Assembly: GCA_008330645.1 (NCBI GenBank)
Contig: VLTN01000094.1
Location: forward strand, 1 to 64,000
Direction: 5' to 3'
Source of the DNA: Cafeteria roenbergensis
Lineage: Eukaryota; Sar; Bigyra; Bicosoecida; Cafeteriaceae
Length of the DNA: 64,000 nucleotides
Shown piece by piece: positions 19,463 to 31,942 of the stretch (the stretch's first letter is position 1; every line of letters starts with the position of its first letter). A program made the translations under genes and the position numbers. The notes beneath the pieces were generated by a model. It saw only the letters and a program-made list of their open reading frames with translations, did not search any database and had not been told where the DNA came from.

Positions 19463-21178
19463 TCAACGCCGCCATGTCACAAGCAGACGCCGGCGACGCC
19501 AGCGCTGACGGCGCTCAGCGTCACGAAGCGCACGTTTGCAAGTGTCCGACCTGCACCGATCGAGGGCGGACTTGCCAACCTGCAGCGCGGCATCGCGACC
19601 ACCGCGGAGCGAGGGGGGAAGCGCTCTCGCCAGTGTCGCGGCCCCAGTGGCAGCGCATTCGAAGCGAACACGACTGCCATCGCCAGCCAGATGAGCCCGG
19701 CAGGCGCTGAGAGTGACGCATAAATCGGCGATGGAGCGTTCGGCTCCAGGCCGCGAACAGCAAGCCCAAAGCCAAGCGGCGAGTGACTGACCTTGTCTCG
19801 GATCTCCGGGTCGGCGCCGCGGTCCAGAAGTAGCGCCACTGCGTCCACTTTGCCACTGAACACAGCCCATATGAGGGCTGTCCAGCCACTCTGCAGCGCC
19901 CAGCACACCATCCAGCAACATCAGAACACCAAATCGTCTGCTGTCTTATTTCTGGTTGGCAGAGTGGAGGCGAGAATCGCCGATGCTGACCTAGTCGCTA
20001 AAGATTCGGCTCGGCGGGGACCGCCAGGGTCGCCCGAGGGACGGGAGGGTGGGTCAAACGAGTTCACGCACACACCACACGGGGCGCGCGCGCGAGACGG
20101 TACGGGGGGTCGCCCGGGAAGCCCACGTGGGCTAGACCACCGGGTGCGCTCGCTTCTCGGAGGGCGCAAAACGATTGACGATCGGCGAGGTGCAGCTCTG
20201 CCGTATAAAGCAGAGCCACATGCGCTCGCAAGGTTTAGCGGTAGCGTTTCGATGCCAACCAAGTTGTACAGCAGCCCTAGATTTCGATCATTTCCAGAAA
20301 CGGCCTCACAATCAACCCAAACCATCTCCCGTCCCGCACCCGCCCCGGAAACGACGCTTCCCGGAGCGCGCTCCCGGCCCTGCCGCCCGAGCACCATGCC
20401 GGCCACGCCCGGCACTGCGTCTCGCTATATCGCGACCTCGAACCACGACGATGGGGCGACATGCCGGTCACACAGCCGATGGGCTGACGTTGCTCTTGGC
20501 ATCCAAGTCGGCGCCGCGGTCCACCAACAGCGCCATGGCCTCCACCTTGCCAGCCCAGACAGCCCAGAGGAGGGCTGTGTTGCCACCCTGCAGCGGCCAT
20601 CACGCATGCCAGCCGCACCAGCACACCCCAACGTCGTCCACGGCCTCGCAAGCAACCGAAGCCCTCTCCCGTCCCCCACACGTCCCCGGCACGCAGCTTC
20701 CCAGTGCGCGCTCCCGAAGCCGCCACTTGAGCACCAGGCCGACCACACCCCGCACTGCGGCTGGCCACATCGCGACCTCGCGCGACGCCGACGAGAGCGT
20801 CATGCCGGTGGCGCAGCCGATGGGCCGACGTTGCTCCTGGCCTCCAGGTCGGCGCCACGGTCCAATAGCACTCGCATTGACTCAATGCGGCATCTTTCGG
20901 CTGCCTTCATGAGCGGCGTTTGCCCACCCTGCGCGGCCGTACCGCACCGCAGCCGAGGGTCACCGCAATCAACTGGCCACGAGCTCCTCGTCCGGTCCTT
21001 CAAGTCCCCGTACGACCCCAGCTACGGCCCCGCAAGCTCCCATACTCACCCCACCTGCCCAGTTCACCGGCACGCCCGCCTCCAGCAGCCTCGTCACCTC
21101 GCCCGTGTTCCCGGCAGCCGCAGCATCCCACAGTGCCCTCCCCATGTCGTCACGGTCCATCACGGCGGTGGAATCCAT
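19463..21178 (-). CDS. Ankyrin-repeat gene E, five exons
   Basis: Predicted exons on the minus strand are 21050-21178, 20830-20928, 20489-20587, 19792-19890 and 19463-19579. Exon 1 gives a 43-residue N-cap, the three middle exons are each 99 nt and encode one ankyrin repeat (GGQTPLMKAAERCRIES, GGNTALLWAVWAGKVEA, SGWTALIWAVFSGKVDA), and the last encodes the 38-residue tail ending QRWRRRRLLVTWRR. The spliced frame is continuous, about 180 residues. The intron before the fourth exon carries a dispersed repeat (type 2). The gene is a shorter sister of gene D, with a duplicated 5' flank. Confidence 0.7.
19950..20300 (-). repeat. Dispersed repeat type 2 inside an intron of gene E
   Basis: Read on the minus strand it starts at TGATCGAAATCTAGGGCTGC, passes GGCAGAGCTGCACCTCGCCG and ends with the same second half as type 1 repeats. 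Its presence inside an intron, away from any gene 3' end, shows that type 2 is a mobile or dispersed sequence and not just a 3' UTR of the ankyrin genes. Confidence 0.65.
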
Positions 21179-21804
21179 GGCCTCGACTGCGCAGGCCGTC
21201 GGGAGTGCGCCGCCGCGGGAGCGCCGAGCATCGGAGCAAGCCCTGGGCTCTGCCGCCGCGGAATGTCGCGCTGACTGATGCTCGCGCTGGCGGGAAGCAC
21301 GCCTGTGTCCCCCACCGGGGCACCGCCGCTGGGCCATGCGGCACGCACCCGTGCCGCAGTTGGATTCGCGCGGACGAGCGGGCGGGGAGCCGTCCGCGGC
21401 CTGCCGGCAGCAGGGCTATTCGCGGAGCGATGGCCGCCGTTTGCGCCCGCCTCGCTGCGACCGCAGTCGACCTAGCGGCCTCCACGCCATCCAATCACAG
21501 GCCCATGAAGTATTCAGTTGCACCCAGTCTGGTGGGGGCGCGGGCGCAGCAGCCGGGCAGCATCCCTGCACCCATTCGAGCGGCCGAGCGGCCGAGCCAA
21601 ACAATCAACACACCCTCCCGCCGGCCACCGCCCAGCACCGATCACAGCGCCACTGTGCGCGAGGCGCCCCTTGGCGAGCATGGGAAGTGATGGGGCGCGG
21701 GAGGCCTCCTCCCGGCCGCTCCAAGAGCCCACGGCCAGCGCCCTCGCGGCGAGGCGTCCCTTCCAAGCCGCTGCTGGCCAAGCCACCCGTCTCGACCACG
21801 GCCG
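21179..21804 (-). repeat. 5' flank of gene E, copy of the gene D flank
   Basis: Direct repeat of 17760-18389. Shared blocks keep their order and spacing apart from small insertions and deletions, so the two genes and their leaders were duplicated as one unit. Confidence 0.75.
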
Positions 21805-22097
21805 GGAGGGCGCGAACGGGCTGAGCAGCATTGAGGTGCAGTCGCCTGCGGGTGGCAGCCGAGTGTGACGGGCCACGCGTGACTCGCGGCACTCGCCTTG
21901 CGGCTCAAGAGCTGCTTGGGAACACAGCGGCACCCGAACTTCATCACAAGCAAGTGACCAACCAGCTGAGCGAATGCGACCGCCCAACGTGTGGCGTGAG
22001 TGGCCGCCGTCCGCCAGGTGTGTGAGCTCAACTTTGTTCCGCAGCTGGTTGGTTGTATTTGTTCACTGGCGTAAACTGTACCCTGGCGACACAGAAG
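21805..22097. other. Unassigned stretch between the gene E flank and a dispersed repeat
   Basis: No gene, RNA or repeat is recognised in these 293 bases. Confidence 0.4.
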
Positions 22098-22455
22098 CAC
22101 TGACCTGTGTGGACGTTGAGAGGCCGCGTGCGAGTGAAAGGCTGGCGTTGGTCAAATGGCCAAAGCTCGGCGAGACGGGGACCACACGGGGTCGCCCTCT
22201 GAGCCGTCAAACGATCGAATCGAGCACATGCACCCAGCACTCGGGGCGCGTGCGTGCGGCGGGTACAGGGAATGGCCGGTAAGCCCCACGCGGGTTCGGA
22301 CCGGTGTGCCCGCCCAGAGGGCGAGCTTGCGAGTGGGGGCGGGTCGGATGATCCGCGCTTGCCGTGAGGCAGAGCGGGGACCGAGGTTGTTACGGTGTCA
22401 GAGGGCGGCGGCCGCTCTGCTCGAGGGGACAGCATCACACGATTCTCATCACACT
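22098..22455 (-). repeat. Dispersed repeat type 1, inverted copy
   Basis: Read on the minus strand it matches the copy at 19053-19401 along most of its length, with the B-box-like region changed to a GGTCCGAACCC-type sequence. It ends at CACACGATTCTCATCACA. Confidence 0.7.
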
Positions 22456-24603
22456 CGTGGATAGCTGAATGCATTTCCTCGCTGTTGCACTCTACCTCCG
22501 TTCGCCCGCAATCGGCGCTGTCATAAGTGCAGTTCCGGAAGCAAGCGAGTTGGCAACGTGTTCGGTAGTTTTCGAGGCATACTTGCGTACATCCACGGTG
22601 CCGGACGTGAGATGCGCGTTGCCTCAAGTGGCCATACTTCACGAGATGCGGCCTGTGCTTGGAACACCGCACACCACACACTCATTGAGGCTTTGGCCGA
22701 GCGTCAGGTTGGTATCCTTGCAAATGTGCGGGCAATGGGCACTGGTCGTAAAGGCATGCAAGCCGCAGAGAGAGACCGTGCACTCGCCCGCAAGCGAGCG
22801 AGACCGGGCAATGTGGTATCGACCAAAATAGCCTCTTGGCATGCCCCAAACGAGGATTACGAAAGCGAAACTTTTCCCCACTGTGCAGCTGAGTGCACTT
22901 TCACGGCCCCAACAATGTGCAAGCGGACGTCTGCTCGGGTCATACGTTGGCAACCCAGTAAACCGCGGTCTCACACTCTGCATCATGCCGACTCCGAGCA
23001 AGGACTCCAACTCCTAAAGACCACACTGAAAAGCACAAGCTGCTCAGTCAGCTACTGCCCGTTGACTGGAGTGAACCTACTTGCTGGAAGTTCTGGCGAT
23101 GGGTCTACAGGCTGCATGCGTTTCGTGTTGCGAAGGCTTAACAGCAACGATGTTCACAGAAGGGAAGGACAGCTTTTCGCCCCGACCGGATGAGTAAACA
23201 TTTTGACCCTTGATCAACATCACGCAACCCGCCTATCTGGGGCCGGCCGAGGTGACGCTTGGTCCCACCTGCGCAAGTAGTACCAGTGTCTGTTCAACAA
23301 CAGTGGCTCAATCGCTCGATGAAGATTGGCGAATTGATCAGCTCAGGCAAAATCCAGTTGTTGAAGCAGCTTGTATTTCGTTGGTTGGGAATGGCAAATC
23401 TCACCACGTTGACGACTTCCAGTTCCGTGTGCGCTGGTGGTCTTGGAAGTAGGAACGATGGGCGCGCCTTCCTGGAATTGCAGTCGAATTGCAACTTCCT
23501 AAAACCAGGGCTTGTAAGTGCTGAGCGTCCAGGAGCGATGCAGTGCTCACCTTCAGCTACGACAGCGATTCAGTGAGCAAACGCCGTTTGATGGACTTGT
23601 TGCCGCAATACTGACGTATTCAGCATTGTGCGGGCCAAAAGCGCGCAAGACATGCGCGCCTTCACGCTGAAAGGACCCGCTTGCATGTTCCATTCCGATG
23701 AAAGGGTGAATGCAATTCAATGCCATTTTGTGCTGCCTGAGACTTTGTCTTCGACGCAGCTCCAAACATTCAAGCGCAGCATAGGTGAGAGTTATCCTAG
23801 CTTCCGTCACGGACGCATGTTGATGCATTTCTCGCAGCTAAACGTTGTGTCGAACCGCCTTCGAATGTGACTCTGCCTCGGCGAGCAAGAGCTCGCTTGC
23901 TTGCGGACTCGTTGACAGTTGACACTAGCTGCGATGGCAGCCTCGCCCATGTTCACGACGAACAATGCTCTCAGCATGCTATGGCGCTGCGTGCAGCGGT
24001 CACAGCACTACGCTCAGCCAGGCTTGAACGCGTGTCGTGGGTGCATCACGTCATTTCAGTCCGGCAGGCGAAGCCGCTTGGCGTCCTCGGTCCACAGAAG
24101 CAGGGTCACAATCGAATTCAAGTTTGAAAGTTCTTCGATTGCCGGCCGCGTGTTGAGCGAGTGGTCCGCACCCCGAGCTTGAACGCGCGAGCACCCTTTG
24201 CTGCCCGAAAGGCGCCCTCACGCCCTTGCCCTTTTTGTGGCCTTGTTGGCTCTTGCCAAATCTCATCGATTCCGACTTTGCGGAGTGCGCTGTGCGTCTC
24301 GAGTCGTCGACCTTGCGAAGTGCTCTTGCCCGAGGCAGATGGCGCAAACGCTCGCAAGGTGGCAGGAGCACCCTGTGCCAAGCCGTGTGTGTGAGCAGCC
24401 TTGTCGGCTGGATGCTTTTTTGTGACTGCTGCCAGGCGCACGATGGCGCGGTGGCGCGGTGGCGCGAGGCCAAGATGTGCAGTTTTTGTGCGGACGTCGT
24501 ACCGCACGCAAGCGCGCGCCTGCATGGCGACAGCGCGTATGCATATCGCTGCATTTGCACCGCGGGAGTTACGGCTGCAGCAGGTGGTGTAGCAGTGCCT
24601 AAG
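22456..24603. other. 2.1-kb island of lower GC without a recognised gene
   Basis: GC content is visibly lower than in the surrounding host DNA. The open frames are short and lack shared features, and no ankyrin exon, transposase motif or RNA gene was found. It may be an old insertion or unique intergenic DNA. Confidence 0.4.
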
Positions 24604-27379
24604 CTACCCTCGTGCCGCGCCCGTGGCGGCGGCGGCAGCAGCTGCGGACGATGACGAGGAGGAGGAGGAGGAGGAGGACTGATTCGCTGCCGCCGCCTTG
24701 CCGCCTTGGCGGGCGTCGTCTTCGTCCTCCACCATGTCGTCGTCGTCGTCGTCTAGGTCGGAGAGGTTTGATGCGAGCGGCGGCGGCGACGGCGGCGCGG
24801 TGAGTTGGCGGTGCGGAGTGTTTGCCGAGCGGCCCCGCTCTGCAAAGCTAGGCCTGCCAAGCGGCGTCAGCGCCGGTGACGCGTATGGCGCCGGTGAGCG
24901 GAGAGGGGACCCCGCGCCCGCGCCCGCGGCCGCAGCTGCTGCCGGCAGCGTGTGGGCTGGCATGGCCGTAACGTGAACCTTTGTGCTCGGCGTCAAGACT
25001 CCGCCGAGCGCGGCTTCGATGCGCGGGGGCAACGTTGCCGCGGCGGATATTGGCGCCGTGGTGGAGGGCGGCAGAGCCATGCCCAGCGGGGCCATGGGCG
25101 AGTCGTCGGGGCCGCGCTCGAGGCGACGCAGCGCCTGGTGCAGCTCCGGACCAACGCGCTCAACGATGCTGGCGTGAGAGGACGGGTCGCCCCCGCGCGC
25201 CTCGGCGACCGCACCGTGCAAGCCGTGCTTGAGGGCCGTGGGCACTGACAGCACCTGGCCGGACCGCCTAGCCGCCTCCGCCGCAAAAACGATGAGGTGA
25301 GACTCGAGCGTTTCATCTGGCCCAGACAGCACGCGGGTGGGGTCTCGCTGCCGCAGGGCCTGCACGAACGCGTCGGCGAGATGATAGTCCGCCCCGCCGT
25401 GACCCGTCATGCGCGTGGTGGCCGGCGCGGTGCCGGTGTGAATGACCTTTCGCGCCCGAGTTGCGAAGTCGAACCATACAAGCTCGCTGTCACCGTCCCC
25501 CTCCAGCTCGCCCCTGGTCCCGAACACGCGCGTGTGGCGCTGGCACACCTTGTGCGTGAACGCCGCCGTGGTCAGCGTCGCGGTCACGCCCCCGTCGAAC
25601 TCCATGGAGACCACCTGCTGATCGCAAACGTCGTTGTCGCACTCGTAGACACACCGGCCGTACGGGCCGGAGTTGAGCGCCTCCTCCACGTCGGGCGGCG
25701 TGGGCTCGCCGTCCGTGATGCCGCTGATCGGCCAGCCCCTGTGTCCCTCCCTGCACGGGTCGAGGTATAGGCGCTTGGCGCTGAAGGGGCAGGTCGGCTC
25801 GACGGAGCAAGAGAGACAGCGCATTCCCGCCCCGGGCGGCTTTTTGTCCCGCCGAAAGTGCGAAACAGACCCGAACGAGGCGACGCGCTGGCAGCTCTTG
25901 CCCACGATGTGGCGAATGAGGTCGATATCGTGGCAGCACTTTGTCATGAGCATGAACGAGGACTCGTCCTCGCGGCGCCTGCACGTGCGTCACCGACGAC
26001 GACAAGGAGGAGGAGGAGGGGGAGGGAGAGGAGGAGGAAGGGGGGGAGGCGTGAGCGGGGCGACAGGGAACTGGTCGACGAGAGAGAGAGTGCGTGTGCA
26101 AGTGCCCATGTGGCGGGGGGCGCCACAGAGCGTCCGAGGCGGGGCGCTGGCACAGCGCAACTCAGCTGACGAATGAGGCAATTGCAAAGCATCGTGAACC
26201 CCCATCCAGCCGCCAGCAGCGCGGCCGCCTTTGCCAGACCGACGCTTCCGGGTGTGGCGGGCGGGCTTGGGCGTCTGGCGTTCGCTGGGGCCGGATATGC
26301 GGGCGGCCAAGGCGTTGCGATCCGAGCGACAACTCACCAAGCGCCTCTGACGTAGGAATGCGCAAAGTGCCACGATCCGATTGGCTCCAGGTGCGAGACG
26401 TTGACGACCTCCCCAATGGCCCCGGATCGAATAAGCTCAATCATTTTTCGCATGTAGGGCGTGTAGCGCAGCACGTGGCACACCGCCAGCAGCACGTTGT
26501 TGCGCTTGGCCGCGTCGGCGATGCGCTGGCAGTCGTGAGTGGACACCGCCATTGGTTTTTCGAGGAGGATGTGGTATCCGAGATCGGCAAACGCCATGGC
26601 CGGGGCAACGTGCATCGTGTCCTGCGGCGCGGGTGGGCGCGGAGCCTTGGGGAAGCCGGGGAGCAGGGCGCAGCTGGTGACAGTCCGCTTTGCGGCATTG
26701 GAGCAACAAGGCGCGCGCGGCGTCAGCGCGGACGCGGACGTTTCCCCGCCCCCCCGTCCCCCCCCACCCCCCGACTCACCTGGGTAGCGATGATAACGGC
26801 GTCGGCCATTCGAGGGCGCGCGGCCAGCTGCGTCCAGTCGGTAAAGACCGCCTCAGGCGGCAGGTCGAACCTGCGGGCGCTCCGGACGGAACAGACGGAC
26901 ACCCGGCGCCGCTATTTGGCGAGGCCAGAGTGCGCCGACTCTGAATCGCAATCTCGCCTCCGCCCGCGAGGCCAAGGACGCCGCAGGCGCTCACCGCTGC
27001 TGCACGATGTTGCGGTGATGGGCGCGGGGCTCGGCCACACCCACGATGCGCAGCCGGTCGGGGTGCTCCAGGCCATACTGGGCGTAAGTCTGCGCGTCGG
27101 AGCTTCGTGCGAGGGCGGGCGGAGTGGGCGCGACGGGGTGACGCGAGGCGCCGCCCGGGCGCGGGGCCGAGGTTCGAATTGGCACGGGCGGATCCCGTCA
27201 CGCAGGAAGAGGGAAGGCGTGCGGTGGGTGGTGCGCTGGGCTCGTGCTGGGTCCGATGTTTGCGCGCACGACAATGGAATCACCTTTCCGCGCGCGCCGG
27301 CTCCAACGATGATCGCGGACGCGGGCGGCGGCTCTGGGGATGACCCCTCGCCGGAAGGGCGCCTCGCTTCGGCCGCCAT
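24604..27379 (-). CDS. Gfo/Idh/MocA-family oxidoreductase, five exons (gene H)
   Basis: Predicted exons on the minus strand are 27284-27379, 26995-27089, 26780-26870, 26338-26621 and 24604-25978, joined in a continuous frame of 646 codons. The N-terminal Rossmann fold has the NAD(P)-binding GAGARG at residues 26-31 and the family EKP motif at 115-117 (HILLEKPMAV). The C-terminal domain has a CCHDID active-site segment (His205, Asp208) and a Cys cluster (RCLSCSVEPTCPFSA) also seen in bacterial relatives. Such enzymes oxidise or reduce sugars and cyclitols with NAD(P); the substrate is unknown. The last 200 residues are an Ala/Ser/Asp-rich extension beyond the usual length of about 400. Confidence 0.85.
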
Positions 27380-27886
27380 GGGCCTGGTTGTGCTGGCGCC
27401 GAGCAGCGCGGACCAATGTTGCGATCGGTCGCCGCCCGCTGGCTCTGCCGGCGGCAGTGTTCCAATACGAGGGCAGGCCGCGCCGGCTGCCCGCCTGCCC
27501 GCATGCAGCGCCACCCAGCACACGAGCGAGCCCCGCAATGAGCATATCCAGCGCGCTGCCAGACGGCCACGGCCGCCCGGAGCCGCCTGCACGCAGCTGA
27601 AGCCGCAACCGGACGCAACATTTTTGTTGGACAGCAACATCCCCGGACCGGCACGCCAGCGCCTCGGAGGGCCGCCCGCATGGGCCGCTGGGGCTTTGCG
27701 ACCCAGTCCCCTTCCCGACCAAGACCCGGTTTTGGGCGCGCAAGTGCGGCTGCAAAGCGGAATGTCGCTAACGGGCTTGGTCGACTCGCGGCCCAGCCCC
27801 GCCGAGCGGCAGCCCAGCGGACAAGCGTCGCAAGCGGGCCGGTCCGGCGAGCGCTCAGCGCCGCGGAGCATCCGATGCGACGCCGA
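27380..27886. other. Intergenic region between genes H and G
   Basis: It should hold the promoter of the oxidoreductase gene (read leftward) and the 3' end signal of ankyrin gene G. No clear element is visible beyond high GC content. Confidence 0.4.
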
Positions 27887-29392
27887 TCAGTGCTTCCAAG
27901 CCACGACGACCCGGCGGCGGTGCCAGCGCTGGATTCGCTCAAAGTCGCGGAACACCTCTCTGACCTCGTCATCGCTGCAAACAGCCGTTGCGTCCAGGCC
28001 CCGCTGCGAGCGAGTACACACGGTCCCAGCACGACTGCATGGCAGTCGGGCGCTTTTGAGAAAGCGGCCGATTCCGCCTCACAGTGCCTCCCAGCCAGCG
28101 CTCGGGTGCCAGCGCACGGGTGCCAGTGCGGATGTGCCAATACGTGTCCGCAGAGGCCCCGGCGCTCCGGCTCACGTCGTCGGTGGCCTCTATAGAGGCT
28201 CCGCGGTCCAGCAGCAGGCGCACGGCGTCTGCGGTGCCGTACATGGCAGCCATGATCAGGGCTGTCCGGCCACTCTGCGGCGCCAGACGCAACCGTTCGA
28301 ACAGTCGGCATAGGGGCCCTATCCTCAGCCGCTTGCATTGACGCACAGAGGCGGTCAGAGTCACGCCCCACCGCGGCCGCGAGGCCGGCCCCCTCGGCAG
28401 CATCCCAGCCGCTTGCATTTGTACCCAAAGGCGCCGCCGCCGCCCTGTGTGTGTGTGTGAGAGCGCCGCCAGCGATCCCCCCCCCCGCTCAACACAGTGC
28501 TGGTCAGGTCAGCGCCCCGGGTGGCGTGACTGCCCCGGTGCGATGGGAGCGCACGGGGGATCGCGCCGCCGCGGCTGACGTCGATCTTGGCGTCAACCTG
28601 GGCCCCGCGATCCAGCAGCAGACTCATCACGCCGACTGCGCCAGCTCCTGCAGCCACAACGAGCGCCGTGTACCCTCCCTGCGATGTCGACACGCGTGGT
28701 TTCGCGCGAGCGGGGGGAGAGGGGGGGGGGCAAGGACATAATCGGTCGGCAAGCGCGATCCCAGGCACAGCTGCTGGCTGCCCGAGCGCTCGCAGCCGGT
28801 CGCGCTTGCGGCCTCGAAACCCCGCCCCCGCCTGGCGCTGTTATCTCCAGCGTGGCCGCCCCGACCCAGCCACAGTTGCCACGCGTCAAGGGTGGGCCCA
28901 GAGCTTGCCTCAACCAGGAGGGCAAATACGCTCGCCGCTCGCAAATAGTTTGCATCTGCAACGCCAGGGCAGACCTCGATCGTGGCCTCGACGTCGGCGC
29001 CGTGGTCCAGCAGCAGGCGCACGGCATCCACGTGCCCGGCAATCGACGCCGCATTGAGCGCCGAGTTCCCGTCCTGCGTGGCCATGGCCTCGTGGCACGC
29101 CTCAAACCCTTCACTCCAGTTTCCTCGAATTGCGCTCGAGCGCCGCCTGCTCGAAAGCCGCGCTAGCAGGCCCGGCTCCGTCATGGCAACCCCCGCGCGC
29201 GGGTCGCGCGGCGCCTGGGACGGCTGGGGTGGCCCTCCTGCCCACGACGGCCGGCAGCGACGGACTTGCACTTGTGCTCACGGCTGCTTTCCAGGCCACA
29301 GGCACGCCCTCGCCCAGCAGCCTCGCCGCCTCCGACACATTCCCTGCGCGCACTGCAACGATCAAGTCGTCTCCCGCGGCGCATCCGCTCAT
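27887..29392 (-). CDS. Ankyrin-repeat gene G, five exons
   Basis: Predicted exons on the minus strand are 29282-29392, 28975-29073, 28580-28678, 28176-28274 and 27887-28003. Exon 1 encodes a 37-residue N-cap (DLIVAVRAGNVSEAARLLGE). The next three are each 99 nt with one repeat: DGNSALNAASIAGHVDA, GGYTALVVAAGAGAVGV and SGRTALIMAAMYGTADA. The final exon encodes 38 residues with FERIQRWHRRRVVVAW and then stops. The spliced product is about 174 residues. Introns are unlike those of genes A-E, so this is an older member of the family that keeps only the exon plan. Confidence 0.7.
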
Positions 29393-30140
29393 CGCAGCCC
29401 TCGCGGAGTCCCCCGCGGCGCCACGATCGCTCGCTCGTGAATTTCTCGGCGAGCTCTGCCCGACCCTGCGCGGTCTTGACCCGCAAGTGCCAGCCCGCTC
29501 CCAGGGTCGGACCTCCCGCGGAGCGGCGCCCCACAGCTCGCTTTGGTGCGTGGGGAGCCGTTTGCTGACCGTTGTCGGCCCCAGTTGCAGGCTCTCGAGC
29601 GGCTGGCGGGACTGCTTGAGCCCTGCCGGAAGTCGGTGGGATGCATGAGTCTCGGCTCGCGCAACTCGGCGTTGGCGTCCGTCTCAGTTGCGTGGCATTC
29701 GTGGACAAGGGCAGAGCGCGGCGCGAACTCGGCGAGCTCCGGCGTGCACCGTCGCAAGAGCGAGGGCGACGCCTCCAACACCTTGAATGTCGAACAAAAT
29801 GACTCGTGGCGGTGTGATGGCAGTGATCTGGGACTTGGGACTTGGGACTTGGGATTGCGGGTTTTCGCGCGGTTTGTGATTCATCAGTGGTGGAGCTGCT
29901 GGATTGGTTTTTGATGAGTCTGTGAATCGAGTGTGTGGTATGGTTACGCGAGTTCTTCGGCTCCCCCCAACGATGTTCAGCCGAAGTACAAAACGATGTT
30001 GTGGTTTAGTTAACTGTTAGGAATGTTCAATATACTAAGGTGGCCAAGAAAAATATATGTGTGGGGTCCCGGAACGTCGGTCGGACAACCTTTCCCACTG
30101 CTCTATCAGCCAGGCGCGGAATCGCCGGGCGGCTGGCCGT
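29393..30140. other. Intergenic region between genes G and F
   Basis: No gene is supported. A short tandem repeat of GACTTGG heptamers lies at about 29828-29852. Part of the region (29.8-30.05 kb) is more AT-rich than the surrounding host DNA. Confidence 0.4.
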
Positions 30141-31942
30141 TCAGGACGACTGGCTCATCTCGAGGCGCAAACGGCAACTTGGCGCATTTGCCCGCACAAC
30201 TACTGTCGCTTCTTCGCCGAAACAATGGGGTTTCATCCGATTCCAGCGCACAAGGACGCGGCGACGGTGCCACCTCTGAAGCCGCTCGGCGCTGCTGATC
30301 AACTCGGCAGAAGCGTCATCCAGACAGCTTGCAAGCGCGTCCTGGCCAAACTGCAGCCAGCCCAGAGGCAAGGGACCGTTGTCGTAGTTAAGCCGTGAAC
30401 TCAGCGCGCAAGCATATGACACGATGGCAACCCTTCCGGCAAGCGGTCGCGGTTCGTGACGCGCGTGGCAAGACTTGCAGGAGAGGGCAGCAGCTGTTGG
30501 CGCCCACCAGCCGCTGGTTGGACACGCTCGGCCCCGTGGCACCTGGGAGGGGACCGCTTGAATGCCGACGCCGCTGCCGCCAGCGCCCCCAGACTGCCTC
30601 GCTCACGCGGTTCGACGCTTCCGTGTCTGCGCCTCGCTCCACCAGCAACCGTACCACCTTTGCCTTCCCGAACCGAGCTGCGGCGAGGAGCGGCGTGCAG
30701 CCGTCCTGCGGAGCCTGCCGCGCGGGGCAGCGCTCTTGGGGCTAGGTTAGAATCCGAACTTGCTTGCTTGCTTGCTTGCTTGCCGAGGGCTTTGAGCGGC
30801 GGTCTCGAGGCCAGAGCCCGTTGCGGGAGCCCTTGCCCCCAGGCGACACCCGCCTTATTGCCAGGCAACGGACGGGCCCTCCTCATTTGGCTGCGGGGCA
30901 GCCGAGCGACTCCTCCGGCCTGGCCGGGCGGCTGACGCTCAGCGGCGCTCCTCTCCGAAACGCCGAACCCAAGCCCTTGGGGCAGCCCTCTGGCAACCCG
31001 CCCCCTCGACCCGGCGCCCTGTCTCACGCTGTCTCGTGCCTCCAAGTCGGCTCCGCGGTCAAGCAGCGCGCACACCACCTCTCCGTGGCCGTTGGCCGCA
31101 GCGTCCTGCACGGGGGTGTGCCCGAACTGCGAGGCTGGTGTCGCAAACGCCGCCGGCCAGCGCGCCACGTGGCCGCCCCGACCCCCGCTGACAGGCACGC
31201 ATTCCGTGTCTGTTTCGGCAGCTCTGTCCATGGCGCGCCGCCGATCGCCGACCCGTGGCTTCAATGGCTCTCCGTGTCCACTGAGGTTTCAGCGGGAGCA
31301 ACGGGTGCCGGAGCAACGGGTACCGGAGCACCGGGTGCCGGAGCAATGGCGGTCTGGCTGCGCTCGCGTGCAGCAGCGGGCACGTGGTGTTGCATTGGCG
31401 CTCCCAGGGGCGGGCAGCTGCGCGCACGTCGTTCTTGGCCTCCAGGTCGGCGCCTCGGTCTAGCAGCACGCGCACCGCACGGATATGGCCAAGGTGGGCA
31501 GCGACGGCGAGCGGCGTGTAGCCGGTCTGGGAGGGCACTCGCCAGGTCAGTGGACGACACGGGACCACGCGCAGTGCTGGTGCGTTGGCTCGTGAGCGCG
31601 CGCCTCCAGACGGCTTCGAGGGCCGGGCAGTCGCACGCGGGCAAGCGCGACAGGCGAGCGTGCGGCTCGGGCGCGGGAGCGGGGATGGGCTGCCTAGCGC
31701 GTTTCGGCTCGGCCCGCATGGGCCAGCCGAGTGCGCATCGAGCACATGCTTCCCATGGCCACGCCTGGCCTAAGCTGCCCTCCAGCCGCGCGAGTTGCTT
31801 GTTGCAAAATGCTCACGAAAAATCTGCAATTGACTGGGGCGCCCGCGTCAAGCTGCCTGGCCACTGTTGCCGGGCGGCCGACGTAGGCAGCCTCCCAGAG
31901 CGCTTTTCCGCTCGACGGCGCGCTCGTCCGCGCCGCTGCCAT
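30141..31942 (-). CDS. Ankyrin-repeat gene F, five exons
   Basis: Predicted exons on the minus strand are 31817-31942, 31428-31526, 31028-31126, 30607-30705 and 30141-30350. Exon 1 gives a 42-residue N-cap (KALWEAAYVGRPATVARQLD). The three 99-nt exons encode TGYTPLAVAAHLGHIRA, FGHTPVQDAAANGHGEV and DGCTPLLAAARFGKAKV repeats. The last exon encodes the family tail (SAERLQRWHRRRVLVRW) and then extends 33 residues further than in genes E and G. The spliced product has about 210 residues. Introns differ from those of the other members. A (TTGC)n microsatellite at 30758-30782 lies in the last but one intron upstream of exon 4. Confidence 0.7.
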
